Shown: positions 1 to 8,890, counted from the first letter of the stretch. The stretch is DNA of 32,911 nucleotides from Balneolaceae bacterium (GCA_020832415.1 JAFIES010000014.1:1-32911); one strand, 5' to 3'. The notes: generated by a model from the sequence alone, not told the origin. Numbers and translations: made by a program.

Positions 1-49
1 AGTGTTGGATAAAGCTATTTACACACTGTACTGACCGGGGTGGTCAACC
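1..49 (+). other. left edge, 3' end of an unseen upstream reading frame
   Basis: One forward frame is open from the window edge to a TGA at 32-34, giving about ten residues that end in Leu-Tyr. It may be the tail of an upstream gene such as sufB, which normally precedes sufC, but ten residues are too few to recognise SufB. Nothing else is visible in this stretch apart from a weak G-rich segment ahead of the sufC ATG. Confidence 0.2.
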
Positions 50-904
50 ATGAAGAAAGGTTTTGAACAGAGCACTTTCTCCGATTCAAAAACTATTTTA
101 AATACAAAAACTAAACCAAAAGTTAAAAACGTGTTAGAACTAAAAAATTTACATGCAGAAGTAGAGGGTGAGGGAATTGAAATCCTGAAAGGAGTAAACC
201 TCAAAGTTAATAAAGGTGAAATTCATGCCATCATGGGCCCAAACGGGAGTGGCAAGAGTACCCTCGCTAAAGTAATTGCGGGACACCCAGAGTATGAAGT
301 TACCGGAGGAGATATCATTTATAAAGGTGAGAGTATCCTTGAAATGGATCCTGATGAGCGTGCACATGCCGGTGTTTTTCTGGCATTTCAGTATCCGGTA
401 GAAGTTCCGGGTGTTACCAACACCACTCTTCTTCGCGAATCGTACAACACAATTGCTGCATCTCGTGGCCGTGAAGAACTCGATCCTCTTGAGTTTGATG
501 ATTATATCCGTGAAAAACTCGATCTGGTTGAGATGAATCCCGATTTTCTTGAGAGAAGTGTAAATACCGGATTCTCAGGCGGAGAGAAGAAGAGAAATGA
601 AATTTTCCAGATGGCAGTACTTCAGCCAACTCTCTCTCTGCTCGATGAAACCGACTCAGGTCTCGATATTGATGCACTCAGAATTGTTTCTGAAGGAATC
701 AATAAGCTCCACGGAGAAGAGGATGCTGTTGTGTTGATCACTCACTACCAGCGCCTGCTCAATTATATTGTACCGGATCATGTACATGTTATGCTTGGTG
801 GAAAGATTGTGAAATCAGGCGGCAAAGAGCTCGCATTTGAACTTGAAGAGAAAGGGTATGACTGGCTCGAATCCCTTGCAAAAGTAAACGGAGAAGCGAA
901 GTAA
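50..904 (+). CDS. sufC: Fe-S cluster assembly ATPase SufC
   Basis: This is the ABC-type ATPase of the SufBCD scaffold complex, which builds Fe-S clusters in the cytosol. Visible motifs are the Walker A GPNGSGKS at residues 63-70, the signature FSGGEKKR from residue 175, a Walker B segment ending [10 protein letters not shown] and the H-loop ITHYQ. The family is normally about 250 residues, while this reading gives 284. The first 27 residues are polar, Lys/Thr-rich and precede the usual start of the domain ([12 protein letters not shown]). An in-frame GTG at 131 would give a 257-residue protein of normal length, so the true start is uncertain. The stop codon overlaps the sufD start by one base, which implies translational coupling. 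sufB is expected just off the left edge. Confidence 0.95.
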   Translation: MKKGFEQSTFSDSKTILNTKTKPKVKNVLELKNLHAEVEGEGIEILKGVNLKVNKGEIHAIMGPNGSGKSTLAKVIAGHPEYEVTGGDIIYKGESILEMDPDERAHAGVFLAFQYPVEVPGVTNTTLLRESYNTIAASRGREELDPLEFDDYIREKLDLVEMNPDFLERSVNTGFSGGEKKRNEIFQMAVLQPTLSLLDETDSGLDIDALRIVSEGINKLHGEEDAVVLITHYQRLLNYIVPDHVHVMLGGKIVKSGGKELAFELEEKGYDWLESLAKVNGEAK

Positions 905-2226
905 TGGCAAACCTCACAAAGGCAGAACCATCCATTTTGCATAACCTTGCAAAACATGCACCTGAAAATCCTTCATCCTGGAGTGAAATTCGGGGAAAGA
1001 ATCTGAAAGCACTGAATGCCACGGCATTTCCTCACAAGAAAATCGAGGAGTGGAGATTTACCGATCTCAGACCGGTTAGCAGAACAGAGTTTGCACCGCT
1101 TAGTGATGCGGGTGCACTTCCTGCAGTGGATATCGAGAAGTATTTTATTCCGGAATCAGACAGGAGCAGACTGGTTTTCATCAATGGAAGTTTTCATGAA
1201 AAATACTCATCCATTGGCGGACTCGGTAAAGGAGTAACCGTTGGAAATCTGAATGCATTTTCAAAAAACGACTCTGTTGCTCAATATTTTGATAGGCTTG
1301 TGAATTACGAAGATGATGTTTTCACACAGTTCAACGGACTGATGTTTGAAGACGGCGCATTTATTCATCTCGAAAAAGGTGCCAAAGCGGAAGCGCCTAT
1401 TCAGATTTTGAATCTGTATACAGACGCAGCCAAGCCATTTGTGGCGACACCGCGTATGCTCGTGATTGCCGAGGAAGAGTCTGATGTGACGATTATTGAA
1501 GATCATATAGGCCTTTCGGAAAATGAGTACCTCACCATCCCGGTTTGCGAGGTGAAAGTGAAAAAAGGTGCCCATATTCATCATGTGCGGATTCAGCGCG
1601 ACAGCATCAATGCACTGCACATTTCGAGGCCTATAGCCTATGTAGAAAAAAATTCAGAATACCACTCCTACACCATTACACTTGGTGCCAAACTTTCAAG
1701 AAATGAGCCGAGAGTGGTTCAGGAAGATGAAGAGGTGGACTTTACCCTGGATGGACTCGTACTTATTGATGGCGATCAGGTTGCAGATACGCACTCTGTA
1801 ATGGATCACCGGTTTTCACATGCTCACAGCCATCAGTTACATAAGGTGGTAGTGAACGGTAACGCTCACAGCATTTTTAACGGAAAGATTTTTGTTCGCA
1901 GAGATGCTCAGAAAATCGACTCATTCCAGGAGAACAGAAATTTACTCCTTTCGGATGACGGACTGGTTAACACCAAACCACAGCTCGAAATTTTTGCTGA
2001 TGATGTACTTTGTTCGCACGGTGCTACCATTGGGCAGCTGGATCCCGAAGAGGTATTCTACCTGCAGAGTCGTGGTATGACAGAGGAGAAAGCGAAAGAG
2101 GTATTAACCTATGCTTTTGCTCTCGAAACCATTGAAAATGTGAAAGTTGATTCGGTTCACAAGCTTCTCATTGAAGAGGTGTACCGATATACAAAAGCCA
2201 ATACCGAATCGAAGGTAACAGCTTAA
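904..2226 (+). CDS. sufD: Fe-S cluster assembly protein SufD
   Basis: SufD partners SufB and SufC in the SufBC2D scaffold. The 440-residue protein shows the SUF beta-helix core in its second half, including the His-rich HAHSHQLHK segment and the conserved CSHGATIG motif with Cys370 and His372; the equivalent His in SufD is needed for cluster assembly. The C-terminal helical part (MTEEKAKEVLTYAF) fits the family. Its ATG overlaps the sufC TAA by one base. The closely spaced gene order sufC-sufD-sufS is the standard SUF arrangement. Confidence 0.96.
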   Translation: MANLTKAEPSILHNLAKHAPENPSSWSEIRGKNLKALNATAFPHKKIEEWRFTDLRPVSRTEFAPLSDAGALPAVDIEKYFIPESDRSRLVFINGSFHEKYSSIGGLGKGVTVGNLNAFSKNDSVAQYFDRLVNYEDDVFTQFNGLMFEDGAFIHLEKGAKAEAPIQILNLYTDAAKPFVATPRMLVIAEEESDVTIIEDHIGLSENEYLTIPVCEVKVKKGAHIHHVRIQRDSINALHISRPIAYVEKNSEYHSYTITLGAKLSRNEPRVVQEDEEVDFTLDGLVLIDGDQVADTHSVMDHRFSHAHSHQLHKVVVNGNAHSIFNGKIFVRRDAQKIDSFQENRNLLLSDDGLVNTKPQLEIFADDVLCSHGATIGQLDPEEVFYLQSRGMTEEKAKEVLTYAFALETIENVKVDSVHKLLIEEVYRYTKANTESKVTA

Positions 2227-2249
2227 AATAACGCAGATAATTGTATATG

Positions 2250-2276
2250 AGAGTCCTCGCAATAAGTGAGGACTCT
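2250..2276 (+). terminator. intra-operon hairpin between sufD and sufS
   Basis: A perfect 9-bp stem (AGAGTCCTC at 2250-2258 with GAGGACTCT at 2268-2276), extendable by a G-T and a C-G pair, closes a 5-nt AATAA loop. It is followed by GTTT and then A-rich sequence, so the T tract is short. It may act as a partial terminator or an mRNA-stabilising or processing hairpin that sets SufS output relative to SufCD. Full termination seems unlikely because sufS starts 12 nt downstream and no separate promoter is evident. Confidence 0.45.
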
Positions 2277-2288
2277 GTTTAAAAAACT

Positions 2289-3533
2289 ATGGAACAGGCA
2301 GCAGTAAACATATCAAAAGCAGGTTTTGATGAGATCAGGAAAGATTTTCCTGTGCTCAGTCAGCAAGTAAACGGGCACCCGCTGGTTTATCTCGATAATG
2401 CTGCATCCAGCCAAATGCCTGTTCAGGTTGCAGACCGTATCGACAGGTACCATCGTTTTGAACACTCGAATGTTCACCGGGGTATACATACACTCAGCCA
2501 AAAAGCTACCGATTATTATGAAGCTGCCAGAAAGAAAATTCAGGTTTTCATAAATGCGGCAGATGAACATGAAATCATCTATACAACGGGTACTACCGAT
2601 TCCATAAATCTTGTGGCAAATTCATACGGCCTGACCAACTTTTCGGAGGGAGATGAGGTTATTCTTACCGAAATGGAACATCATGCCAATATTGTGCCCT
2701 GGCAGATGGCAGCCCAAAAAACCGGGGCCATTATTAAAGTGATTCCTGTTACCGATTCAGGCGAGCTGGATATTGAAGCGTATAAAAAGCTTTTGAGCCC
2801 CAGAACGAAGATGGTATCTGTGATACACATTTCAAATGCCCTGGGAACAGTGAATCCGGTTAAAGAGATTGTTGACCTGGCCCACGAAGCCGGCGCGGTT
2901 ACGCTTATTGACGGTGCTCAATCCATCCCGCATCAAAACATTGATATACAGGATATAGATACCGATTTCTACGTGTTTTCTGCGCATAAAATGTGCGGCC
3001 CAACAGGTTTTGGAATTCTGTATGGCAAGAAGCATCTGCTTGATGCAATGCCACCATACCGTGGCGGCGGGGATATGATTGACAAAGTTACCTTTGAAGA
3101 GACTACTTACAACGAGGTTCCATTCAGATTTGAAGCCGGTACGCCACCAATTGCGGCATCTATCGGGCTTAGTGAAGCTATAGACTATCTTTCTGCAATT
3201 GGAATGGATGCTATTGAAGCACGTGAGAGTGAGCTTGTAGAATACGCAGAAGCTGAACTCAGAAAAATTGATGGATTGAGATTCATCGGTGAGGCAGAAA
3301 ATCGTGCTTCGGTACTGTCTTTTGTGTTCGACCATATCCATGCGTCAGACCTGGGAACCATTTTAGACAAACAGGGAATTGCGGTACGAACCGGTCATCA
3401 CTGTGCGCAGCCAATCATGCGCAGGTTTAATGTGCCGGCAACAACAAGGGCATCCCTCGCGTTTTATAACAACCGTGACGACATCGACAGATTGATTGAA
3501 GGAATTAACTACACTAAATCGTTTTTTGAATAA
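2289..3533 (+). CDS. sufS: cysteine desulfurase SufS
   Basis: This is a PLP-dependent group II cysteine desulfurase that takes sulfur from L-cysteine as an enzyme-bound persulfide and supplies it to SufBCD. The PLP lysine is Lys234 in FSAHKMCGPTG, and the persulfide cysteine is Cys372 in RTGHHCAQP. The N-terminal YLDNAASSQMP and the TGTTDSINLVA cofactor-binding segments are typical. The length of 414 residues matches the family, which is usually slightly over 400. It lies 62 nt after sufD, separated by a hairpin. No sufE or sufU gene is seen in the window, so the sulfur-transfer partner is either elsewhere or not needed. Confidence 0.96.
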   Translation: MEQAAVNISKAGFDEIRKDFPVLSQQVNGHPLVYLDNAASSQMPVQVADRIDRYHRFEHSNVHRGIHTLSQKATDYYEAARKKIQVFINAADEHEIIYTTGTTDSINLVANSYGLTNFSEGDEVILTEMEHHANIVPWQMAAQKTGAIIKVIPVTDSGELDIEAYKKLLSPRTKMVSVIHISNALGTVNPVKEIVDLAHEAGAVTLIDGAQSIPHQNIDIQDIDTDFYVFSAHKMCGPTGFGILYGKKHLLDAMPPYRGGGDMIDKVTFEETTYNEVPFRFEAGTPPIAASIGLSEAIDYLSAIGMDAIEARESELVEYAEAELRKIDGLRFIGEAENRASVLSFVFDHIHASDLGTILDKQGIAVRTGHHCAQPIMRRFNVPATTRASLAFYNNRDDIDRLIEGINYTKSFFE

Positions 3534-3558
3534 GAATATCAATTGAACCCACACCATT

Positions 3559-4110
3559 ATGCCAAAAATTAAAGAAATAGAACGTACTCCAAACCCCGAT
3601 GCGATGAGGTTTGTACTCGCGGAACCATTAACAAATGGAGTTACCAGGTCATTTGAGAATATTGGTGAAGCCGATCATGACGAGCTTGCAAAAGCGCTCT
3701 TCAGCATCGAGAATGTTATCAACGTTTATTACGTGGATAAATACCTCACTGTAACTCAGGATGGCAAAGCGGTTTGGTCTGAATTGCTGAGAAAACTTGC
3801 ACCGCCAATCAGGCAGGCAGTGCCACAGCTCGATATTGAAGAGGACTCAGAAGTGCATGCTTCAAAAGAGGTCCAGGAAACCGATGATCCGCGCTTGATA
3901 CAGATCAACCAGATGCTGGATGAGCAGGTTAGGCCGTACCTGCTGGCCGATGGCGGCGGGTTGAAGATCGTTGGCCTCGATGGCAACCGATTGAAGGTTC
4001 ACTATCAGGGTGCTTGCGGAACATGCCCAACAGCCTCATCCGGTACTCTCTATGCTATTGAGAGTATGGTTAAGAGAATTGATCCTGAAATCCAGGTGAT
4101 ATCCGTATAG
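3559..4110 (+). CDS. Nfu-type Fe-S cluster scaffold/carrier protein
   Basis: The protein has two domains. An N-terminal Nfu_N-type domain occupies roughly residues 1-90 and opens with the characteristic ERTPNPDAMRF. A C-terminal NifU-like domain (about residues 112-183) carries the cluster-binding CxxC, Cys153 and Cys156, in GACGTCP. Such proteins receive a 4Fe-4S cluster from the SUF scaffold and pass it to target apoproteins. The linker between the domains is acidic (DIEEDSEVHA). It lies 25 nt after sufS in the same operon. This architecture is like eukaryotic NFU1 and differs from E. coli NfuA, whose N-terminal domain is A-type-like, so I give no gene symbol. Confidence 0.9.
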   Translation: MPKIKEIERTPNPDAMRFVLAEPLTNGVTRSFENIGEADHDELAKALFSIENVINVYYVDKYLTVTQDGKAVWSELLRKLAPPIRQAVPQLDIEEDSEVHASKEVQETDDPRLIQINQMLDEQVRPYLLADGGGLKIVGLDGNRLKVHYQGACGTCPTASSGTLYAIESMVKRIDPEIQVISV

Positions 4111-4141
4111 AATTTTGAGAAACTGACAGAGGAGTATAGAA

Positions 4142-4477
4142 ATGTCGTTAGCCATTAGTGAAAGAGCCGCTCAGCGGATACATGAAATCAGAACGGAACA
4201 GAATATTCCACAGGAAACACCGCTGCGGGTGGCTGTTGTAAGCGGTGGATGTTCCGGGCTTACCTATAATCTCGATTTTGACTCTGAACAAAAGATTGAG
4301 GAGAGTGACAAATTCTTTGAAGATCACGGGGTGAAAGTTGTGGTAGATATGAGGAGTTTTCTCTATCTGGCCGGAACCAAACTCGATTTTACGGATGGAT
4401 TAACCGGAAAAGGTTTCCATTTTAATAATCCAAATGCTGCCAGAAGCTGTTCTTGCGGGGAATCGTTTTCTTTATGA
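4142..4477 (+). CDS. A-type Fe-S carrier (IscA/SufA/ErpA family)
   Basis: This 111-residue protein has the three conserved cysteines of A-type carriers: Cys37 in SGGCSGLTY, and Cys103 and Cys105 in the C-terminal CSCGESF motif. The family binds a Fe-S cluster across a dimer and hands it to apoproteins. A clear GAGGAG ribosome-binding site lies about 8 nt upstream of the ATG, which is stronger than for most genes here. Position directly after the Nfu-type gene supports a role in late cluster transfer. SufA and ErpA cannot be told apart from this sequence alone. Confidence 0.92.
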   Translation: MSLAISERAAQRIHEIRTEQNIPQETPLRVAVVSGGCSGLTYNLDFDSEQKIEESDKFFEDHGVKVVVDMRSFLYLAGTKLDFTDGLTGKGFHFNNPNAARSCSCGESFSL

Positions 4478-4556
4478 TAGAGTATCGTCAGTTTGTTCAT
4501 TTTTATACCGAACTCATGTTAAATAGTCACTATTTGATACTCAATACTCAACAACA

Positions 4557-5066
4557 ATGTCTGAAATAGTAAACAAAGTAAAGCAATCCAAACTCGAAAC
4601 TGTTGATCTCGAGAAAGTTGTACAGGGAGTAATCGTTGCAGAGCTGGACTTGAAAGATTTTCTTTTTCATGGATTGATCTTAAAAGAGGCAGAATTCAGA
4701 GAGAAAATGGACGCTCATAACTGGGAGCAATACCGGGGCGCCTTTCTTGCCGTCTATTGTTCTACAGATGCAATTCTGCCAAAATGGGCCTATATGCTGG
4801 TTGTGCAACATGCTGAAAGGTTTGCTGAAAATGTCTTTTTTGGGAATAAGAGTCAGGCGTACAGCCAGATTTTCAAATTAAAGCTCGATGAAAAAGACTG
4901 GACAGAGTACCGGGATCGGTTTGTACTTTTGAAAGGGTGCAGTAAAATGGATGTGCCCGCCGATGTTTATATGTACGCTACAAAAAAACTGCTTCCACAC
5001 GTTAAAAAGCTTATGTATGGTGAAGCTTGTTCGAACGTGCCCGTCTACAGAAAATCACGATCGTAA
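4557..5066 (+). CDS. DUF2480 family protein
   Basis: The 169-residue protein matches my knowledge of the DUF2480 family of Bacteroidota and relatives: an internal PKWAYMLV segment, a C-terminal VPVY motif and no signal peptide. Its function is unknown. It carries three cysteines (in VYCSTDA, LKGCSKM and GEACSN), which could bind a metal or cluster, though nothing here proves it. It sits 79 nt after the A-type carrier, and its placement behind suf genes suggests an accessory role in Fe-S biogenesis. That role is inference from neighbourhood only. Confidence 0.8.
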   Translation: MSEIVNKVKQSKLETVDLEKVVQGVIVAELDLKDFLFHGLILKEAEFREKMDAHNWEQYRGAFLAVYCSTDAILPKWAYMLVVQHAERFAENVFFGNKSQAYSQIFKLKLDEKDWTEYRDRFVLLKGCSKMDVPADVYMYATKKLLPHVKKLMYGEACSNVPVYRKSRS

Positions 5067-5105
5067 AGGCTAAACACCAATGCAATTCTAAATAATCAGG
5101 CCAAT

Positions 5106-5837
5106 ATGAAACATGCTTTTGTAACCGGCGCTTCAAGGGGAATTGGTTTTGAAATAGCCGGTTTGCTTCTGCAGAAAGAATTCAGGGTAACCGGTACAGC
5201 AAGGAAATCAACGTTTGATGATTCACTGAAAAACCATCCAAATTTTACAGGTGTAAGAGTGGATTTGTCAAGTGAGAAAGATCTTCAAACCATTATAAAA
5301 CCTGTAATTGCGAATGAATGTCCCGATATTTTGATCAATAATGCGGGAATATTCAGAGAGGCAGATTTCTCAGTGGATGATGAGAGCTGGCTGAATGTTT
5401 GGGATGAAACGATGCTGGTAAATCTCAGGGCATCATCGCTGATAAGCAAATGGTTTATCAACAGGCATCTTGAGAGGAAGAGTAAAGGAATTATCATTAA
5501 TATTACTTCGCGAGCTGCTTACAGAGGCGACACACAGGAGTACGCTGCCTATGCTGCTTCAAAAGGGGGGATGGTTGCATTCACGAAAAGTATTGCGCGA
5601 GATTTCAGCAGAAAGGGAATTGTAGCTTATTCCATTGCACCGGGTTTTGTAGAGACCGATATGGCAAAAGAGTCTATTTCCGTGTATGGGGAAGAGTATC
5701 TCACGAAAGATTCCGCTTTTGATGTAATGACACAACCTGATGAGGTTGCCAGGCTGGCCCTGTTTTTAGCTGAAGGGAATGTGAAGCATATGAGCGGCTC
5801 CACATTTCATATCAATGGTGGCTCGTATATGATCTAA
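5106..5837 (+). CDS. SDR family oxidoreductase, FabG-like
   Basis: This is a classical short-chain dehydrogenase/reductase of 243 residues. The N-terminal cofactor-binding TGASRGIG covers residues 7-14, NNAG covers residues 78-81, and the catalytic Tyr149-xxx-Lys153 pair lies in YAAYAASKGG with a Ser in NITSRAA. The C-terminus ends GSTFHINGG, as in 3-oxoacyl-ACP reductase-like SDRs. Arg11 after the glycine motif favours NADP(H). The substrate cannot be read from sequence. It follows DUF2480 by 39 nt and may be co-transcribed with the suf genes, although a metabolic link is not evident. Its stop is only 5 nt from the convergent gene. Confidence 0.9.
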   Translation: MKHAFVTGASRGIGFEIAGLLLQKEFRVTGTARKSTFDDSLKNHPNFTGVRVDLSSEKDLQTIIKPVIANECPDILINNAGIFREADFSVDDESWLNVWDETMLVNLRASSLISKWFINRHLERKSKGIIINITSRAAYRGDTQEYAAYAASKGGMVAFTKSIARDFSRKGIVAYSIAPGFVETDMAKESISVYGEEYLTKDSAFDVMTQPDEVARLALFLAEGNVKHMSGSTFHINGGSYMI

Positions 5838-5842
5838 CCCGC

Positions 5843-6346
5843 TCAGCTGACTGCCGGCGTTATTTCATCCATCATTTCGATCTCTATTTCATCATCGCCA
5901 TCTTTTACTTTCCTAAGAGCGTATCGGGATGCAAAAAATGAAATCAGGATGGTTACGATAGTTCCAAAAAGAGTTACTGCCAGATTTACCCTGATTACAT
6001 TCTGCTGCAAATCATAAATTGGCATCATTACGATCGGGCTGAAAGATGATTCTGAGTAGCGAACCGGTATCAGCTCGGAGTTCATTATAACCTGTGCAAA
6101 CTGAACAGGTAGCGCCAGCCTTTCCTCAACAACCTCTCCGTCTGATGTATTAAATTGAATGACCACATAACCATTGGTCTGCGCCGCAATTTGTTTCACG
6201 TCAAAGTCGGTAACGGTTGCTACATAACTATCGCCCTGGTTATAGGTAGATTGTATACCAAAATAGGTTAGAGCCTGGTATCCAAACTGGCCAAAAAAGT
6301 AGATTGGAAGCAGCCAGATAAAAAATATGAAGTAGTATTTGTTCAT
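5843..6346 (-). CDS. two-TM membrane protein, DUF3592-like architecture
   Basis: I do not recognise a firm family. The 167-residue protein has an N-terminal membrane segment (about residues 4-22), an extracytoplasmic region of roughly 95 residues rich in beta-type sequence (AATVTDF-like, VVIQFNTSDGEVVEERL), a second membrane segment (about residues 122-143) and an acidic cytoplasmic tail with RKVKDGDDEIEIE. That layout resembles DUF3592 proteins. It is last in the run downstream of the serine-hydrolase-like gene, with a 42-nt gap, and may be co-expressed with it. It converges with the SDR gene. Confidence 0.7.
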   Translation of the reverse strand: MNKYYFIFFIWLLPIYFFGQFGYQALTYFGIQSTYNQGDSYVATVTDFDVKQIAAQTNGYVVIQFNTSDGEVVEERLALPVQFAQVIMNSELIPVRYSESSFSPIVMMPIYDLQQNVIRVNLAVTLFGTIVTILISFFASRYALRKVKDGDDEIEIEMMDEITPAVS

Positions 6347-6388
6347 TGCTGTAAGCGTGTAAAGAATTTCTTAAAGATATTGTTTTTG

Positions 6389-7582
6389 TTATTGAATAAC
6401 CTGTTTCATCTGCGAGATTAGGGCAGGATCGTAAATTAATCGCTGCATAAAATCCTGATGCATGTGCCCTCCCGATGCGTGAAACCAAAATCCTATTGGA
6501 AGCCGGTCAAGAAACAGTGCCTGCACGGTTGTATCTCCGGTGTAGGAGGAGGTGCCAAAATCGATGCCATTCATCAAACCCATTCGGTTATCATAGATAG
6601 CACCGTAATCCTGAAAATCCCTCTCTATACCGGATTGCTGTTCCATAGGCCATCGCATATAATCCATCAGAGTTTCACTCACATTCTCATTGATCAGTTC
6701 ATGACTGATCAGCCGGTTCAGCATGGTGGTAATCTCTTCAGCTGTGGCTTTTGGGAACAGAATCATGGCATTTCTCTCCTCCATAAATGTGTTGCCAAGG
6801 CGGTTTCTGTTCATGTAGCCGAGAATCTCTTCCCGTCGCTCAGAATCTTCAGCAAAAGCTCTCGATTGTTTGGTAACATGCTCTCTCCACTCAGTTTCCG
6901 GTGCGTTTGTCCACCGCGAAATTAAATCGGGTACAGATTCATTCTGAAATTCCGGTGAAATTGACAGATAGAGCCCGGAGTATGGCAGTGGCATCTCAGT
7001 AAGTTCAAGCTGTAGTTCAGTCTTGAGAGAATACCAGATTTCCGGGCTGATTTTCCACCACAGATAATCGGCAAGTGCAAGGTCGTTACTCTCAGCCAGT
7101 AGCAGGAGAGCATTGTGCAAAGTAATATGATCGTCCGTAATCCAGCTCCGGTTTGTGCCCGTTCGGTAACTTCCGCGATGTACAGATGCATCTACATCAG
7201 GAAGCTGATATCGGCTTACATCACTCCAGCGAATCGTAGTTTCGGGAGAAAAATCACCGCGGTCAATTAGCAGTGAGTATGCCGCAAGAATAAAGATATT
7301 AGCAGTGGTACCCATCACCCGCAGTTCATTTGGGTTGTAATGGATAGATGAATCGGGATGATCCACAACAATGCTCACAACGGATGTATACTGCGGATTT
7401 TCACCCATAAACTCAGAGAGTCCGCGCAGGGAACTGGTTTTGATGATCCACTCATTGCCTTCGGAAAGAGCGTCCCTGTTTTCAATGAAAATGGAAAACG
7501 ATTTCCAATTCCAGCCAATTACAAAACCAAATATCACAATAGCTGTTACCAAAAAAACCGAAAAAAACTTGAGAATTCTCAT
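6389..7582 (-). CDS. serine hydrolase-like (class A beta-lactamase fold), degenerate active site
   Basis: The 397-residue protein begins with a membrane anchor or signal segment (residues 1-24), so it acts outside the cytoplasm. Its fold assignment rests on the arrangement GTTANIFILAA (where beta-lactamase-type enzymes have a SxxK helix), SND at 165-167 (where SDN is expected) and a C-terminal strand region MNGIDFGTSS followed by LPIGFWFHASGG. In the first motif the nucleophile Ser and the Lys are replaced by Thr92 and Asn95. The KTG-like triad is also absent: Met337-Asn338-Gly339 occupies the likely position. It may therefore be a non-catalytic peptidoglycan-binding relative. It lies 6 nt after the plug-protein gene in the same transcript. 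Confidence 0.7.
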   Translation of the reverse strand: MRILKFFSVFLVTAIVIFGFVIGWNWKSFSIFIENRDALSEGNEWIIKTSSLRGLSEFMGENPQYTSVVSIVVDHPDSSIHYNPNELRVMGTTANIFILAAYSLLIDRGDFSPETTIRWSDVSRYQLPDVDASVHRGSYRTGTNRSWITDDHITLHNALLLLAESNDLALADYLWWKISPEIWYSLKTELQLELTEMPLPYSGLYLSISPEFQNESVPDLISRWTNAPETEWREHVTKQSRAFAEDSERREEILGYMNRNRLGNTFMEERNAMILFPKATAEEITTMLNRLISHELINENVSETLMDYMRWPMEQQSGIERDFQDYGAIYDNRMGLMNGIDFGTSSYTGDTTVQALFLDRLPIGFWFHASGGHMHQDFMQRLIYDPALISQMKQVIQ

Positions 7583-7588
7583 AAGGTA

Positions 7589-8890
7589 TTAATCTGAAAA
7601 AAAGTGGTTGAATTGCAGCAATCGATAATAAAATTCACGATTGTCGCGCATGTATACAAACGTGTGGTATTCCTGGCGTGTATTGGTAAAGAGATCATCA
7701 AAAAAGAGGTCATCAACGCGCCCATCCTCCATCAAAACATATTTGTATCTGTAAACGCCTTCTTTGAGGATAACGTTGGTTCCCCAGCGGCTTGTCTCAT
7801 TATCAAATGTAAGTCTGTTCGCTGATTGAATAGACCAGTTATTAAAATCACCGGTCAGGTAAATTTCTGCATCCATCTCAGGAGAAATTCCGGGCTCAAA
7901 TGAAAAGTGTACATCTGCATACTGCGCGTTCAGGCTGCTGTTTGGCCTGCCAAAACCACCGGAACCAACCAGTCGGCCTGATGCTGAAAATCCGCTTATA
8001 TCATCAAACAGAATTACTTTCGGGGGATTTTCGGCAGGGAAATATTCCAGAACTTGCGGGTTGCTTTGGGTAAAGTTATTCAGGTTCAGTTCAAGAAATT
8101 CATAATCACCGATAAATGGCCGGTTTCTGTCCATTTCATAATGAACCTCGGCGGGGCTAGAGAAATCAACTTCTGTGGCTTCAGCGGCCCGCCCCCAAAA
8201 ACGATTTTGAACAAAATAAAACTCCAGATCGAACTGAGGCTGATCAACAAAGTCGGGCAGGCGAAAACGGCTTACGGGCCTGTGCGAACTTCTGAGATTT
8301 TGCCGGGGTGTGATGAGCTGTTCAACAGATGAGGTTATATTACCTTCGTTTTCCGTTACAAAGAAAGGGAGAGCCATTACCAGGTAACCGTTGTCGGCAT
8401 CTTCAATCCGAAGCATATAATTCCCGCTTTTCAGGATACGAAGATCATCATTCGGGAAATCAAACCGGTATTGCCGGTACTGTGGCTGCCTCACAGATGA
8501 AATTCTGCCGCCATCCATGTAGACGGTAAAAAGCCCGTCGATGTACGAATCACGGCCGATGGCAGAGCGTGTCCAGTCGGGATTATGGTGAGAAACATAT
8601 ACACGAAATTGTCGCGAATCAAACTGAAGCAACTCAAACTGCAGGTTTAATCGTTGATTGGTGTTTAGCTCGATGATGGGGGGACTATTCACATTTCCTG
8701 CCCTGTGGAACTGGATTGATCGGATAAGGTTATCGGTAACAATCTGTCCGGGCACATTAAAAAGATTTTCAACGGATTGTACTCTTGGCAAGGGTTCCCT
8801 GTCATTTCCGGCCGATTCAAAGAGGGTGCAGGAATTGAGAGCGAAAAGAGCGGCGATTAAGAACAGAAATAGAGCCTTAATATGAGACAA
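7589..8890 (-). CDS. type IX secretion system plug protein (DUF5103), lipoprotein
   Basis: I place this in the DUF5103 family, known from the Flavobacterium T9SS translocon where a member plugs the SprA channel. The body has repeated beta-sandwich-like blocks and a C-terminal E-set-like domain with GDFNNW and a closing YRYKYVL. I chose the TTG at 8890. It follows the dapF stop by 4 nt and gives a 433-residue protein with a clean lipoprotein signal, SHIKALFLFLIAALFALNSC, with Cys about 21 residues in. The upstream ATG at 8977 would overlap dapF by 83 nt and place 29 polar residues before the signal peptide. No other T9SS gene is in the window. Confidence 0.8.
   Translation of the reverse strand: MSHIKALFLFLIAALFALNSCTLFESAGNDREPLPRVQSVENLFNVPGQIVTDNLIRSIQFHRAGNVNSPPIIELNTNQRLNLQFELLQFDSRQFRVYVSHHNPDWTRSAIGRDSYIDGLFTVYMDGGRISSVRQPQYRQYRFDFPNDDLRILKSGNYMLRIEDADNGYLVMALPFFVTENEGNITSSVEQLITPRQNLRSSHRPVSRFRLPDFVDQPQFDLEFYFVQNRFWGRAAEATEVDFSSPAEVHYEMDRNRPFIGDYEFLELNLNNFTQSNPQVLEYFPAENPPKVILFDDISGFSASGRLVGSGGFGRPNSSLNAQYADVHFSFEPGISPEMDAEIYLTGDFNNWSIQSANRLTFDNETSRWGTNVILKEGVYRYKYVLMEDGRVDDLFFDDLFTNTRQEYHTFVYMRDNREFYYRLLQFNHFFSD

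Noticed and set aside
2832-3341. A 169-codon open frame antisense to sufS
   Set aside because: It overlaps the conserved PLP region of sufS and has no recognisable features.
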